This document shows positions 42,164-50,336 of a stretch of DNA of 64,000 bases, in pieces. Made by a program: the position numbers and the translations under genes. Below the pieces are notes generated by a model. The model was not told the DNA's origin. It searched no databases and was given only the letters and a program-made list of their open reading frames with translations. This DNA is from a virus: IMG/VR virus record IMGVR_UViG_3300021962_000066, positions 19,784 to 83,783 of that record; one strand, written 5' to 3'. Position 1 is the stretch's first letter. Each line of letters opens with the position of its first letter.

Positions 42164-44969
42164 AGCGACTATTAGTATTTAATGTTCTCCATCCCGAATC
42201 ATGGGGCTCATCGGGCATTCTCCAACCATCACTGCGTAATTGTTCTATATCTACATCGTATGGTGAGGTATAATTATCACCACTTATGAGTATAGGTAGA
42301 TCCAACTCCGTTTTCGTTTTCAAATTTATTAATGTTTGCGTAGGATCTATAAACTCTCTTATACCGTAATCAAACCGCTTTATTAATAGTGGTCGTTCGT
42401 TTGCATCTTTATCTATTATTTCGAAGTACTTGTCGGCTAATTCATTTTCTAAAATTATGAGTGCCCATATTAAACTCATCACTCTATCATCCCAGCTATC
42501 AGAACCTGCAGCAGCACCCCACGTACCATTAGCACTTCTTACAAAGTTTCTAAGTTCTGTAAGCGTACGAATATCTCGTATCTTAACGGCCCTAAGTTCG
42601 TTTAAATAATATCTCATATTCATAACACCCTTATATTTGGTGTTAGTATGAGCTAATATACCTAGACGGGCATAGACGTTACTCCCAATCTTTGGTCCGT
42701 ATGATACTATGTTTTGATAACTGTGTTGAGCTCTCAGTTGATCTACTACCTGCGAACCGCAGTTGTTTCTCTCTATGCACGCAGGTGGGTTGCCCCAGTT
42801 TTGAAACACCTCTAAACACTTGGCTATAAATTGTATAGGATTAATAGTGTTGTTGTGATATACAGCAACTTGCTCGATATTTTTAAGATCTGTTATATCG
42901 AAAATTTGAATAACTGACGCAGCTTGACCTACGCCTTCGCTTACATCTACTCCTGCAACATAGATTTTATCCTGAGACGGCGGCTCCCACACCAGATAAT
43001 GACCATCATCAAATATAAACGCAGGCTCTTTAATATCCTCTTTAAGCTTCTCGAAAAGTGATTCATCAACTACGCTCTCACCTGTTTTTAGAAATACATT
43101 ACAAAACTCTTGCGAAAATGCTTCTGAACTTCCTAGAGATTTTATAGTATTGGCCTTCCAATCCTCATCTCTACCCGGGACTTCCCACCAATCGACGCGC
43201 TCACCGGTCCAGCCGTTATTATTTTTTTCAGCGCCTTTATATAAATCATAAAATAAATTGTCTGATCCGTTCGGTGTTGATGCTATAAAGATCTTCGACT
43301 TCTGTGAAGACGAAATAATGGGGTATACGGATCGCCAAAACTCAGTTACCATGTGGTTATCGATAAAAGCAAGCTCGTCCAAAATCAAAACATTACACGA
43401 ATCACCACGGCCAGCGTCACTTGATGTAGTTGAGATACCTATACTAGAGCCGTTAGCAAGAGTCATGGAAGTCTTGCCATATTCAATAACACCCGGTTTT
43501 AGGTAGTTAGGTAACTGTTCATACGCCATTCGAATACGCTTAAAGATATTAATTGCAGTTAGCTCTTTATTAGCAACAACAAGAATACGCTGATCTTCCT
43601 GGAAGCATGCTATCCATAAAGCGTATATCGTCATAATTGTAGTATTGTGGGTCGGAATGTATTGATTTCCACATAGATACAGATTACCCGGGCTATCGAC
43701 AGTTATACACCTTACAGGTACGGACTCTACTTTCTTAACGCTTTTAATATAATGCCATTGCGACCTGAGACTGGTGTCATTGATAAATTCTCTGCACTTA
43801 ATTCTGTTCCGCTTGAACGCAAGCTTGCATACATACTCAATCGGCTTGAAGCATAATACACCTGACTCCTTGCATTCAACACCATTGAGTTTAGGAATAT
43901 AGGTTTTATATGTGACCTTATAACCGAGACTCTCTACTAGTTTTTTTGTTTGTAAAACAAGACCTTGATTAGTGTTATAGAAATTCGCATTACCTCTATC
44001 ATCGATATAACCGTCACTATCGATTAATCCTCTGAGTAATTCTAGTCTCTGCTCCCTACTAGCTAATAGGTACTCAGGTGGTATGTGTTTATTACCTAAT
44101 AGGTTAGTACTACGCAGTAGGGTGTTAAGACTATTAGATTTAACCTTTTCTTTTACAGTAATCCTCAAGCTATATACCCCGTCCTTATATTCATGTAGGA
44201 CGAGCTTATCAAACTGCTTACATTGTGTCTTTAGAATATCAATTAAATCATTAACATCTCGCTTACCGACAGTAATCGTTGAAGTATCAGCACAACCATC
44301 TCCTAGCCACATACCTAAGACATACGGATCTATAGGTAAATCTCTATGTTCGCCTGTGACTCCTGATATAACAGTCGGTATCCTATGATTAGGCTCCTCT
44401 CTCTTACCTCCAGCGTTCAGGGTGTCCTTAATTTCGACGGTGCTCCGAACTGAGCCGTCACTACCTGCAATGCGGTCACGTCTTGTTTGTGTAAACCATA
44501 AATGCTCACCGTCAGCCACGATCTTCTCACCGTTATCGAATTCGACTTCATAGCAGTCCCGGTTATGCATTATGTCATGTACCTGGACGACAGCGCAAGG
44601 TCGCCCGTGCATGTCATAAACAATATCACCGTCTTTGAGATCACCCATCGTTCTCCAGCCGGTTGGAGAAGGTATAGGTGTATCGAGCGCTAGAGCTTTA
44701 CCGCTCTGTCTACTCGACAACATAATAACAAACCTATTATCTCTTAAAGTTTTTAGTATTCTTTTTTGATATTTGTGTAACTCAATTAACATCTTACCCT
44801 TATCGAGATTGATAATAAAGAAGAAATTCTCTGCAAAATATAGGATATTGCTCCTACATTTGTTAAGATTCTGTATCCAGTTAGGGTTATCGCTATAATC
44901 GAATTCCGCGTGCTGAGTAGGTAGGTTTTTATTTCCGAGATAAAACTCTTTTTTTACTTCACGTGGCAT
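42156..44969 (-). CDS. 17: Terminase large subunit gp17, interrupted by an intein
   Basis: 937 residues, of which 92-442 are an intein, leaving a 586-residue terminase (T4 gp17 is 610). The ATPase Walker A is SSRQSGK then, after the intein, TT (residues 85-91 plus 443-444). Walker B is VLILDELAFID, and the coupling motif region FIASTPNG follows. The nuclease domain shows VAGVDVSEG and a late acidic motif in DSWDDRV. The protein pumps DNA into the prohead and cuts it. Splicing is needed to restore the P-loop. It heads the gp17-gp19 operon with a late-type octamer 7 nt upstream. Confidence 0.94.
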   Translation of the reverse strand: MPREVKKEFYLGNKNLPTQHAEFDYSDNPNWIQNLNKCRSNILYFAENFFFIINLDKGKMLIELHKYQKRILKTLRDNRFVIMLSSRQSGKALALDTPIPSPTGWRTMGDLKDGDIVYDMHGRPCAVVQVHDIMHNRDCYEVEFDNGEKIVADGEHLWFTQTRRDRIAGSDGSVRSTVEIKDTLNAGGKREEPNHRIPTVISGVTGEHRDLPIDPYVLGMWLGDGCADTSTITVGKRDVNDLIDILKTQCKQFDKLVLHEYKDGVYSLRITVKEKVKSNSLNTLLRSTNLLGNKHIPPEYLLASREQRLELLRGLIDSDGYIDDRGNANFYNTNQGLVLQTKKLVESLGYKVTYKTYIPKLNGVECKESGVLCFKPIEYVCKLAFKRNRIKCREFINDTSLRSQWHYIKSVKKVESVPVRCITVDSPGNLYLCGNQYIPTHNTTIMTIYALWIACFQEDQRILVVANKELTAINIFKRIRMAYEQLPNYLKPGVIEYGKTSMTLANGSSIGISTTSSDAGRGDSCNVLILDELAFIDNHMVTEFWRSVYPIISSSQKSKIFIASTPNGSDNLFYDLYKGAEKNNNGWTGERVDWWEVPGRDEDWKANTIKSLGSSEAFSQEFCNVFLKTGESVVDESLFEKLKEDIKEPAFIFDDGHYLVWEPPSQDKIYVAGVDVSEGVGQAASVIQIFDITDLKNIEQVAVYHNNTINPIQFIAKCLEVFQNWGNPPACIERNNCGSQVVDQLRAQHSYQNIVSYGPKIGSNVYARLGILAHTNTKYKGVMNMRYYLNELRAVKIRDIRTLTELRNFVRSANGTWGAAAGSDSWDDRVMSLIWALIILENELADKYFEIIDKDANERPLLIKRFDYGIREFIDPTQTLINLKTKTELDLPILISGDNYTSPYDVDIEQLRSDGWRMPDEPHDSGWRTLNTNSRYE
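43644..44696 (-). mobile_element. Class 3-type intein with LAGLIDADG endonuclease in gp17
   Basis: Residues 92-442 of gp17 (351 aa), inserted between Lys and Thr of the Walker A motif. It starts with Ala (ALALDTPIPSPTGW) and ends in T-H-N before a Thr. Key residues of class 3 inteins (W-C-T) are present: Trp158 in DGEHLWFT (block B), Cys421 in VRCITVDSP (block F) and Thr440 in PTHN (block G), with no Cys/Ser at position 1. LAGLIDADG motifs are LGMWLGDG (218-225, Asp224) and LRGLIDSDG (312-320, Asp319), so the homing endonuclease looks intact. Confidence 0.93.
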
Positions 44970-44984
44970 ATAAGTATATTTACG
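44969..44984. promoter_or_regulatory. Abutting divergent late-type octamers between gp17 and 44988
   Basis: TATAAGTA on the plus strand (44969-44976, 11 nt before the ATG at 44988) abuts CGTAAATA on the minus strand (44977-44984, 7 nt before the gp17 ATG). The plus-strand octamer even includes a base of the gp17 start codon. Confidence 0.5.
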
Positions 44985-44987
44985 TAC

Positions 44988-45878
44988 ATGAATAGTAAAA
45001 ACGACCTCACACTTATCAGTAATCTATACAGCGCTACTCTAAACGAGGCCGCGAAGCATAGTATTCCAAAGGATACCTTTAAGATTGCAACCGATAAAAA
45101 CCCCAAGATAGCCAAGGCTTTCGATAAAGCATTCGTTAAAGGTACTGGCCCCGAAAATGCAAGCGGCGTCGACAAAAACATTATAGACCCAAAAACTATG
45201 TCAAAGGGTAAGATGAAAAAAAATTTACAAGAACCTGCAAGATTCTCGCAAAAAAATGAATCAAAGGAAATAAATACTTACATGAGCAAGAAATTTGATG
45301 ATTTATTTAAAGATGTAATCAACGACAAGCTACGCCTCGAAGATCACGATATTGAAGCTGTTGAAGATATTGCCGCCATGCCTGAGGTGGACGGCGCTGG
45401 TGTCGATGATATCGATGCTGATGCAGATGCTGATTTTAAATCCGATATGTCTCCTAACGACATGCTTGACCAAATTCAGGATCTTCTCGACGATCTACGC
45501 GCCAAAATCGGCGACGAAGAGGGTATCGAAGATAAAAATGAAGGAGGCTTTGAAGATGACGACGCCAGTCTCGAAGAAGGCGAAGAAGACTACGCTAGTG
45601 CCGAAGAAGGCGAAGAAGGTGGTTGCGCGACGACCGCCGCTGCAATGAAGGAAGAGATCGAGATGAAAGAGGTTAAAAATTCTGAAGGCGAGAAACTCCA
45701 GCATAAGAATAACAAGGTAGGCGGTGTAGCCGGTAAGGTCGCCGGCGGTAAGGCTCAGAACGTTAGTGACTATAAAGTAGGTTATAACCAGGGCGAAGCT
45801 AAGGAGTCGGATCTACATGACCCTAAGAAGCGAGTAGTTCAGTCTACAGTTAAAGCCGGCAGACAGATCGGACACTAA
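44988..45878 (+). CDS. Acidic candidate prohead-core/internal head protein
   Basis: 296 residues. The N-terminus LISNLYSATLNEAAKHS resembles the capsid-targeting peptides of the other plus-strand proteins. The middle is extremely acidic (repeats such as DADADADF and EEGEEDYASAEEGEEG), and the C-terminus is basic (DPKKRVVQ, AGRQIGH). Such charge patterning occurs in T4-type scaffold core and internal proteins. It is followed by a strong terminator. Alternative: a DNA-mimic protein. Confidence 0.65.
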   Translation: MNSKNDLTLISNLYSATLNEAAKHSIPKDTFKIATDKNPKIAKAFDKAFVKGTGPENASGVDKNIIDPKTMSKGKMKKNLQEPARFSQKNESKEINTYMSKKFDDLFKDVINDKLRLEDHDIEAVEDIAAMPEVDGAGVDDIDADADADFKSDMSPNDMLDQIQDLLDDLRAKIGDEEGIEDKNEGGFEDDDASLEEGEEDYASAEEGEEGGCATTAAAMKEEIEMKEVKNSEGEKLQHKNNKVGGVAGKVAGGKAQNVSDYKVGYNQGEAKESDLHDPKKRVVQSTVKAGRQIGH

Positions 45879-45903
45879 TTCAATAGTAGTGCGATGCAGT
45901 TTT

Positions 45904-45939
45904 AAAGCCCCTTGTTGTTAAACCAGCAAGGGGCTTTTT
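45904..45939 (+). terminator. Rho-independent terminator
   Basis: Stem of about 14 bp (AAAGCCCCTTGTTG with CAGCAAGGGGCTTT, one G-T pair), 9-nt loop, then a T run. It lies 25 bases after the stop at 45878. Confidence 0.88.
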
Positions 45940-45952
45940 ATTAAATATTTGT

Positions 45953-46270
45953 ATGCAGAGTTTTAATGATTTTTTTAAAGCAGGTAAAACCCCTACTTCA
46001 AAGCCGAGACATATGAAAGCTTTTGATTATCAGCCTATAAATAGAAAATCTACTGACTTTGTACCGAAGTCACATCAAGTTAAGCATGATAATGTTAAGT
46101 ATCTGAATGTTAAGGATGGTAGATCAAGGTTTGAAATTTTGCTGCCTAAGGATATGAGCGAATTAAGGAAAAAATTTGGATTTAAGTCGCATATCGACAA
46201 GATCGTAAAATTAGGCAATACGGGGTTAAGACTACAAAGAAGAGGCAACCGTTTTATACTATTTAGATAA
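45953..46270 (+). CDS. Small basic hypothetical protein
   Basis: 105 residues, strongly basic, Lys/Arg throughout. The start MQSFNDFFKAG is like the T4 internal-protein leader MKTYQEFIAE in pattern (Met, then aromatic, acidic, Phe). The C-terminus (GLRLQRRGNRFILF) may be a short beta hairpin. The stop overlaps the next start (TAATG), so it is coupled to the neck gene. A packaged DNA-binding or neck-associated role is possible. Confidence 0.6.
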   Translation: MQSFNDFFKAGKTPTSKPRHMKAFDYQPINRKSTDFVPKSHQVKHDNVKYLNVKDGRSRFEILLPKDMSELRKKFGFKSHIDKIVKLGNTGLRLQRRGNRFILFR

Positions 46271-46995
46271 TGTCTAATAATTATTATAAAGGCTCAACCG
46301 AGCTAAAGTATTACCCGATATCTAACCCGGTAAATAGTTGCTTTAGATTCACAGACAAGCAATCGATTGATTGTGATATCAGTCTGTTTAATAATTATTG
46401 GAGAGAGCATATTCAACTATACGGCCAGCAGGTTAACTACTATGTTAGTACGTTTAACTTAGCTTCTGCAGATGCCCTTTACGGTGAACAGCCTGCCAGT
46501 ATATACCAGGCACCATCATCGATTATCTTCGGCATTAATCTTAATGAAAATGCATTATTGTTAAGTAAATACGGTCTTGTAAGTGATGACGAGATAACCG
46601 CATTTGTTCATATGGAGTCTTATCGCGAGATATTTGGTGCTAATGCTGAACCTAAATCAGGAGATATTTTTAGTTTATATGAATATGGCGACGATAGACC
46701 CGGCGATAGAGGGCCAAATTTCTACGAAGTTACCCAACGGCAGGATCAAGATATTGCACAGATTAACCCGCTCGCGGGTCATTACGTATGGTTATTAAAA
46801 GGTAAGAGATATGAATATAGTTTTGAGCTGGGACTAAGTGGCGAGACAGGTAACGATCAAGTATTTGATGATACAGTTGCACCAGGAGTATCTGGTGCTG
46901 AGAAACCATACGCCTATGATGTTAATACAGAAGGTCAAGCTATATTCAACTACAGCCAATCTCCAGGATTCGACAGCGTGTATGGCGGTTACTGA
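46270..46995 (+). CDS. 14: Neck protein, gp14-like (putative)
   Basis: 241 residues (T4 gp14 is 256). NNYWREHIQLYGQQVNYYV near the start, then ADALYGEQPASIYQ, and LSKYGLVSDDEIT with a following H-x-E-S-Y match the pattern of T4-type gp14 (a helix ending in LYG, an acidic GED-P turn, and FGF-like strand). gp14 joins head to tail in the neck. It is on the plus strand, opposite to gp17 and gp18, while in T4 these are co-oriented. Confidence 0.65.
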   Translation: MSNNYYKGSTELKYYPISNPVNSCFRFTDKQSIDCDISLFNNYWREHIQLYGQQVNYYVSTFNLASADALYGEQPASIYQAPSSIIFGINLNENALLLSKYGLVSDDEITAFVHMESYREIFGANAEPKSGDIFSLYEYGDDRPGDRGPNFYEVTQRQDQDIAQINPLAGHYVWLLKGKRYEYSFELGLSGETGNDQVFDDTVAPGVSGAEKPYAYDVNTEGQAIFNYSQSPGFDSVYGGY

Positions 46996-47249
46996 TCGAA
47001 CTGTATTTTATTACCTAATATAAAGTTCGCGCGCGCAGATGGAAATACTTCATCGATATATCGTTTAATATTGCTTGATTTTCTCGATACGTATTTATCT
47101 GCGTCTACATTAAGCGATAACGCCTTATTAGATATAACGTTAACAGCATCACACAGGCACAGCCATCTTATATATTCATCAACACCCCTGTCTATCTGCT
47201 GACTTTGAGTACTAGGTTGTAATATATTCTTTTGAGAGATTATCGACAT
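46989..47249 (-). CDS. Hypothetical protein (86 aa)
   Basis: From the ATG at 47249 (an upstream TTG at 47255 is also in frame). Helical, with a Cys-x-Cys (WLCLCDAVN) and a basic middle (RKSSNIKRYIDEV). It overlaps the next upstream gene by 38 nt and converges with gp14. No function recognised. Confidence 0.5.
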   Translation of the reverse strand: MSIISQKNILQPSTQSQQIDRGVDEYIRWLCLCDAVNVISNKALSLNVDADKYVSRKSSNIKRYIDEVFPSARANFILGNKIQFDQ

Positions 47250-47559
47250 ATCCAATTAGAAAAAATACGAAATCGTTATTATTACTGTGCTGACTTCCGG
47301 TGGAAAGACACGAACATACATTATCAAATAAATTTGTAACAAGTTGAAGTTTCTGTAACTCAAATGATCGGATCTCTTCGGATACATTAGCGGTACGTAT
47401 TTGTTGAGAAGCAAATACATTATAACTCTTCATTATAGATCGAAGTACTTCCTCGTTATTTGTATGCTTACCCCGAGCAAAGGTACTCCCTAAAAACCAA
47501 GCATTATATTGCTCTTTCGAAGCATATCGCTTAAAGTAAGTTTCAATTTGATCGTTCAT
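47212..47559 (-). CDS. Hypothetical helical protein (115 aa)
   Basis: Helical throughout, starting with a polar helix and with FELQKLQLVTNLFDNVCSCL as an amphipathic helix. It is adjacent to a membrane protein gene (1 nt apart) and shares a long overlap with the gene downstream. Unrecognised. Confidence 0.55.
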   Translation of the reverse strand: MNDQIETYFKRYASKEQYNAWFLGSTFARGKHTNNEEVLRSIMKSYNVFASQQIRTANVSEEIRSFELQKLQLVTNLFDNVCSCLSTGSQHSNNNDFVFFLIGYVDNLSKEYITT

Positions 47560-47991
47560 CTAATTAACGGTTCCATCCGTCTGGATATTAAAATTAGTTA
47601 TTATCCCCGCATCTACGGGTTGCGTTTTTAGGGTAGTACTAACTTTAATGTTAGCGTTTATAATCTTATTACACTTAATGCATTTATAACTATTTTCTCT
47701 ACCCATTACTATATTAACAGTCTCAACGTTAGCGACTCCACAAGGACAGGTCAGATTCGCCGTCGTTAATGCACTTGCAATAGCTAGTTCAATTTCTTGT
47801 TGACGTACTCTTTTTAAGGCAGAAAGCTCAACTGCGTAGGTTACGCTAAAGTGTAATATTACTTGACTGAGAAAAAATAATAAAAACCATTTCGCAAAAT
47901 TTTGCGCTGTTTGACCGTCAAAGCAAAGATATGCTAACACTGCTGATATTGAGCAGAGGATTGATATAGATACGGATACCTTTTTAACCAT
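47560..47991 (-). CDS. Small membrane protein with zinc ribbon
   Basis: 143 residues. Two hydrophobic segments at about 6-24 and 33-54 look like transmembrane helices. A charged helix follows, then a C-x-C...C-x-x-C site (Cys82, 84, 104, 107) like a zinc ribbon. Both termini could face the cytoplasm. It may act at the host membrane during infection; no family is recognised. Confidence 0.65.
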   Translation of the reverse strand: MVKKVSVSISILCSISAVLAYLCFDGQTAQNFAKWFLLFFLSQVILHFSVTYAVELSALKRVRQQEIELAIASALTTANLTCPCGVANVETVNIVMGRENSYKCIKCNKIINANIKVSTTLKTQPVDAGIITNFNIQTDGTVN

Positions 47992-48024
47992 ATATCATAA
48001 TATGGTCTAATCCGATAAAAACAA

Positions 48025-48396
48025 CTAGATATCGCCGATTATTCGTGTGGCGAATTTGAGGTGATTAGTGGTTGCGGTAATTTGTCGACGAGCTCTAATT
48101 AATTTGTTTTTATCTTCCTCAGATCTAGCTAAATTTGACCTAAGAGCATTATCTAGGCTATGTCTAATGTTAGCTAATGATAGTATTGCATCACCTATCG
48201 ACGCAGGTACGCTGACGAGCAGAGGGTGTAGAGATTTTGTCTGCTTTACATTATTAGGAAATTGGTCTGTTTCGCCAGATACGCCAAGTAATTTACCTAG
48301 GCTAGTAGGCATCGCGCTCTGACTGCTAAATCCTGGGCCTTCCACCCATCTACTGGTAGCCATTGTTGCATCTTCGAAAACAATACTCTTTTTCAC
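48025..48396 (-). CDS. Hypothetical protein (123 aa)
   Basis: Begins with GTG; a late-type octamer lies 5 nt before it, which supports this start over the internal ATG at residue 12. The N-terminal half is Ser/Gly/Pro-rich, the C-terminal half a helical coiled-coil-like segment with many Arg/Lys (ARSEEDKNKLIRARRQIT). Unknown function, probably late expressed. Confidence 0.55.
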   Translation of the reverse strand: MKKSIVFEDATMATSRWVEGPGFSSQSAMPTSLGKLLGVSGETDQFPNNVKQTKSLHPLLVSVPASIGDAILSLANIRHSLDNALRSNLARSEEDKNKLIRARRQITATTNHLKFATRIIGDI

Positions 48397-48400
48397 ATAA

Positions 48401-48432
48401 TTACTTATTCTTCGAATATAAAAGAATAAGTA
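48401..48432. promoter_or_regulatory. Inverted-repeat divergent late promoters
   Basis: TTACTTATTCTT and AAGAATAAGTAA form a perfect 12-bp inverted repeat with an 8-bp centre. Each arm holds AATAAGTA (minus 48402-48409, 5 nt from the GTG at 48396; plus 48425-48432, 9 nt from the ATG at 48442). Confidence 0.6.
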
Positions 48433-48441
48433 ATTAAAATT

Positions 48442-48852
48442 ATGAGATTCCGAAACCGATTTGTTACGTTACTCGAGCAGGAAAATGAGCCAACTCCTAA
48501 CCCGATCGTTGACGCATCTCCTGAAGATGAACGTGCTGCAATGGCTAGCACGTTAGACAAAGGTGCTACACCAACCGACTACGATGTTCCTGCACCTGCG
48601 CCCAGAGCTGACGTCGAAAAGCAACAGCAGGTACAAGAACTTAAGAATTGGATATCTCAGATTGATAATTTTATTGAAATGCTAAACGCGCCTAAGCCTA
48701 CATCTATGCAGAGCAAGTTGCACTCCGCGCAATGCGATACGATGTTTGACGATATTGCACGAAGTGAGAAAAAGAAAATATCTAGATTGGCTGCAGAACT
48801 TAGCGCTCTATCCGAGTCGCTAAAGGGTTATCTCATTTCTTCGAACACTTAA
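48442..48852 (+). CDS. Hypothetical protein, possible packaged/core protein
   Basis: 136 residues. The basic/aromatic start RFRNRFVTLLEQENEPTP ends in E-x-E like a protease-processed leader. A Pro/Ala/Asp-rich linker (VPAPAPRADVE) follows, then two helices (QVQELKNWISQIDNFIEML, KKKISRLAAELSALSESL). Layout matches the other plus-strand late proteins. It overlaps the convergent primase gene by 20 nt. Confidence 0.55.
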   Translation: MRFRNRFVTLLEQENEPTPNPIVDASPEDERAAMASTLDKGATPTDYDVPAPAPRADVEKQQQVQELKNWISQIDNFIEMLNAPKPTSMQSKLHSAQCDTMFDDIARSEKKKISRLAAELSALSESLKGYLISSNT

Positions 48853-49864
48853 TATTGCCTAAAAGCATCTTAGCTTTTAGCCCTGAGCTGGTATTAGAAA
48901 GGACGAAATCAATTTCAATTTCGTTCTTTTTTTGATCTATAATTATATCGTTAAAGTCTTTATATTTTTCGCCAAACTCTCTAGGCCATATAAAGACCTG
49001 CTCTCCTTGATTTATAAGAATACTCGTTTTAGTATTAGAGGCTTTATCAAGCCACTGAGAATCTAGTACCCATATCCTCTTATGTAGGGGGAATGCTCTT
49101 AGCTGCTCGGTTTGAAGTGCTGTTAAGTGTTCGTGACTATTTTCCTGAATACCGCAAACAGCTACTCCGTTTTTGGTAAAAAAGGAATTAATAGGTCCCT
49201 CGAAGATTAAGATATTATCAGTATTACTGTCTATTGAATCGATACCGTACAGTGACTTAGGGCAATTAACCTTTCCAAGATATTTCGGCTTAGTATCGTC
49301 GGGGTATATCGACCGTGTCTGATAAAAAATAATCTCCTTGTTTCTATTATAGAATGGAATTACTAAACGGTTTTTATGTACAAAATCCGTGAGACTCAAC
49401 CACAAACTTCGCGGGCGATTCACCGCATGTATTATCCTTCTCTTACTAATTATTTTTAAAGCATCTATAACCGATTGCTCTTTAATATAAAATTCTACCT
49501 GCTTTTTATCGAGTAGATTTATACTATCCTTAGGGAGTATTTCTATGTTTACTCGCTTTTGGGGTTCCTCTGTCTTAAACGAGGCAGGCAGCTTATCATG
49601 CTCATTCGAGTCAATTAGCAATTCCTTAAATGTTTTACCGGTAACTTCAATTAACCAGTTGGTGCTTGATCCCCGCCAGCCGCAATTATGGCAGCATATG
49701 TAGTTCTTTTCAACGAGGTAGTAGCAACGCTTTTTCTTTAACCAGGAGAGGCCTTCTTTACAAATATAACACGAGCCCTGATAGTTATTCAAGTAACGAG
49801 AGTACTTGACTCCGCCATTGAATTCATAAAATTTTTCTACGGTGTAGTCAACCGGTATCACCAA
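48833..49864 (-). CDS. 61: DNA primase, gp61-like
   Basis: 343 residues (T4 gp61 is 342). N-terminal zinc site CYIC (Cys32, 35) and CHNC (Cys58, 61) for template reading, then a Toprim-type motif ILIFEGPINSFF and later WVLDSQWLDKAS and KDFNDI acidic motifs that bind metal. With the gp41 helicase (56601) it makes the RNA primers for lagging-strand synthesis. Minus-strand replication module. Confidence 0.88.
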   Translation of the reverse strand: MVIPVDYTVEKFYEFNGGVKYSRYLNNYQGSCYICKEGLSWLKKKRCYYLVEKNYICCHNCGWRGSSTNWLIEVTGKTFKELLIDSNEHDKLPASFKTEEPQKRVNIEILPKDSINLLDKKQVEFYIKEQSVIDALKIISKRRIIHAVNRPRSLWLSLTDFVHKNRLVIPFYNRNKEIIFYQTRSIYPDDTKPKYLGKVNCPKSLYGIDSIDSNTDNILIFEGPINSFFTKNGVAVCGIQENSHEHLTALQTEQLRAFPLHKRIWVLDSQWLDKASNTKTSILINQGEQVFIWPREFGEKYKDFNDIIIDQKKNEIEIDFVLSNTSSGLKAKMLLGNIKCSKK

Positions 49865-49878
49865 TTAAGATAGGTGAT

Positions 49879-50076
49879 TTAGATACTGGTATCAACCATT
49901 TGACCGGTCTTGAGATCTTTTACCGAAATGATACCTTTTCTAATAAAGGCACCTGATGCGGGATCAATGTAGTGTGCTTCAGTAATCTCTTTATTACCAG
50001 TGATATATGATTTTATCAGCGGTTTTACCGGTTGGCCGCTAATCGGCGATGTGATGATCTTTGGGGACGTATACAT
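49879..50076 (-). CDS. Small hypothetical protein (65 aa)
   Basis: A beta-rich 65-residue protein with two similar halves (PKIITSPISGQPVKP and YIDPASGAFIRKG), reminiscent of a small zinc-ribbon-like fold without cysteines. It lies 14 nt from the primase gene. Unknown function. Confidence 0.55.
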   Translation of the reverse strand: MYTSPKIITSPISGQPVKPLIKSYITGNKEITEAHYIDPASGAFIRKGIISVKDLKTGQMVDTSI

Positions 50077-50081
50077 TTTAA

Positions 50082-50336
50082 TTACTTAATCTCCGTACAA
50101 TTCCTTTTAAACTGTAAAATTACCGTTTTATAGACATCGGCAGGTATTACCTCGACAAATTCAATTATACCGTTCTGCCACCCTGATTCGAATTTATCAG
50201 TAGGTATATATCTATTTTTCATTACCGGTATACTTAGAAAAGTATACTGGTAATTTGTTTTTTCTATAAAAATCATTATCTCACCAGCATACCTACCACG
50301 CTTTACCGCAAAAGATTGTCGTAATTGAGGTATCAT
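50082..50336 (-). CDS. Small hypothetical protein (84 aa)
   Basis: The ATG overlaps the rmlA stop (ATGA) and is preceded by AAGGAG at 5 nt, one of few good Shine-Dalgarno sites here. The N-terminus FAVKRGRYAGEIMIFIEK is a KOW/SH3-like beta turn. Coupled to rmlA, unknown function. Confidence 0.6.
   Translation of the reverse strand: MIPQLRQSFAVKRGRYAGEIMIFIEKTNYQYTFLSIPVMKNRYIPTDKFESGWQNGIIEFVEVIPADVYKTVILQFKRNCTEIK

Noticed and set aside
42156-44969. Gene 17 as a single fused multidomain terminase with an endonuclease domain
   Set aside because: The insert splits Walker A exactly between Lys and Thr and has both intein ends (block A start and T-H-N end) and homing endonuclease motifs, so it is an intein and not a permanent domain.
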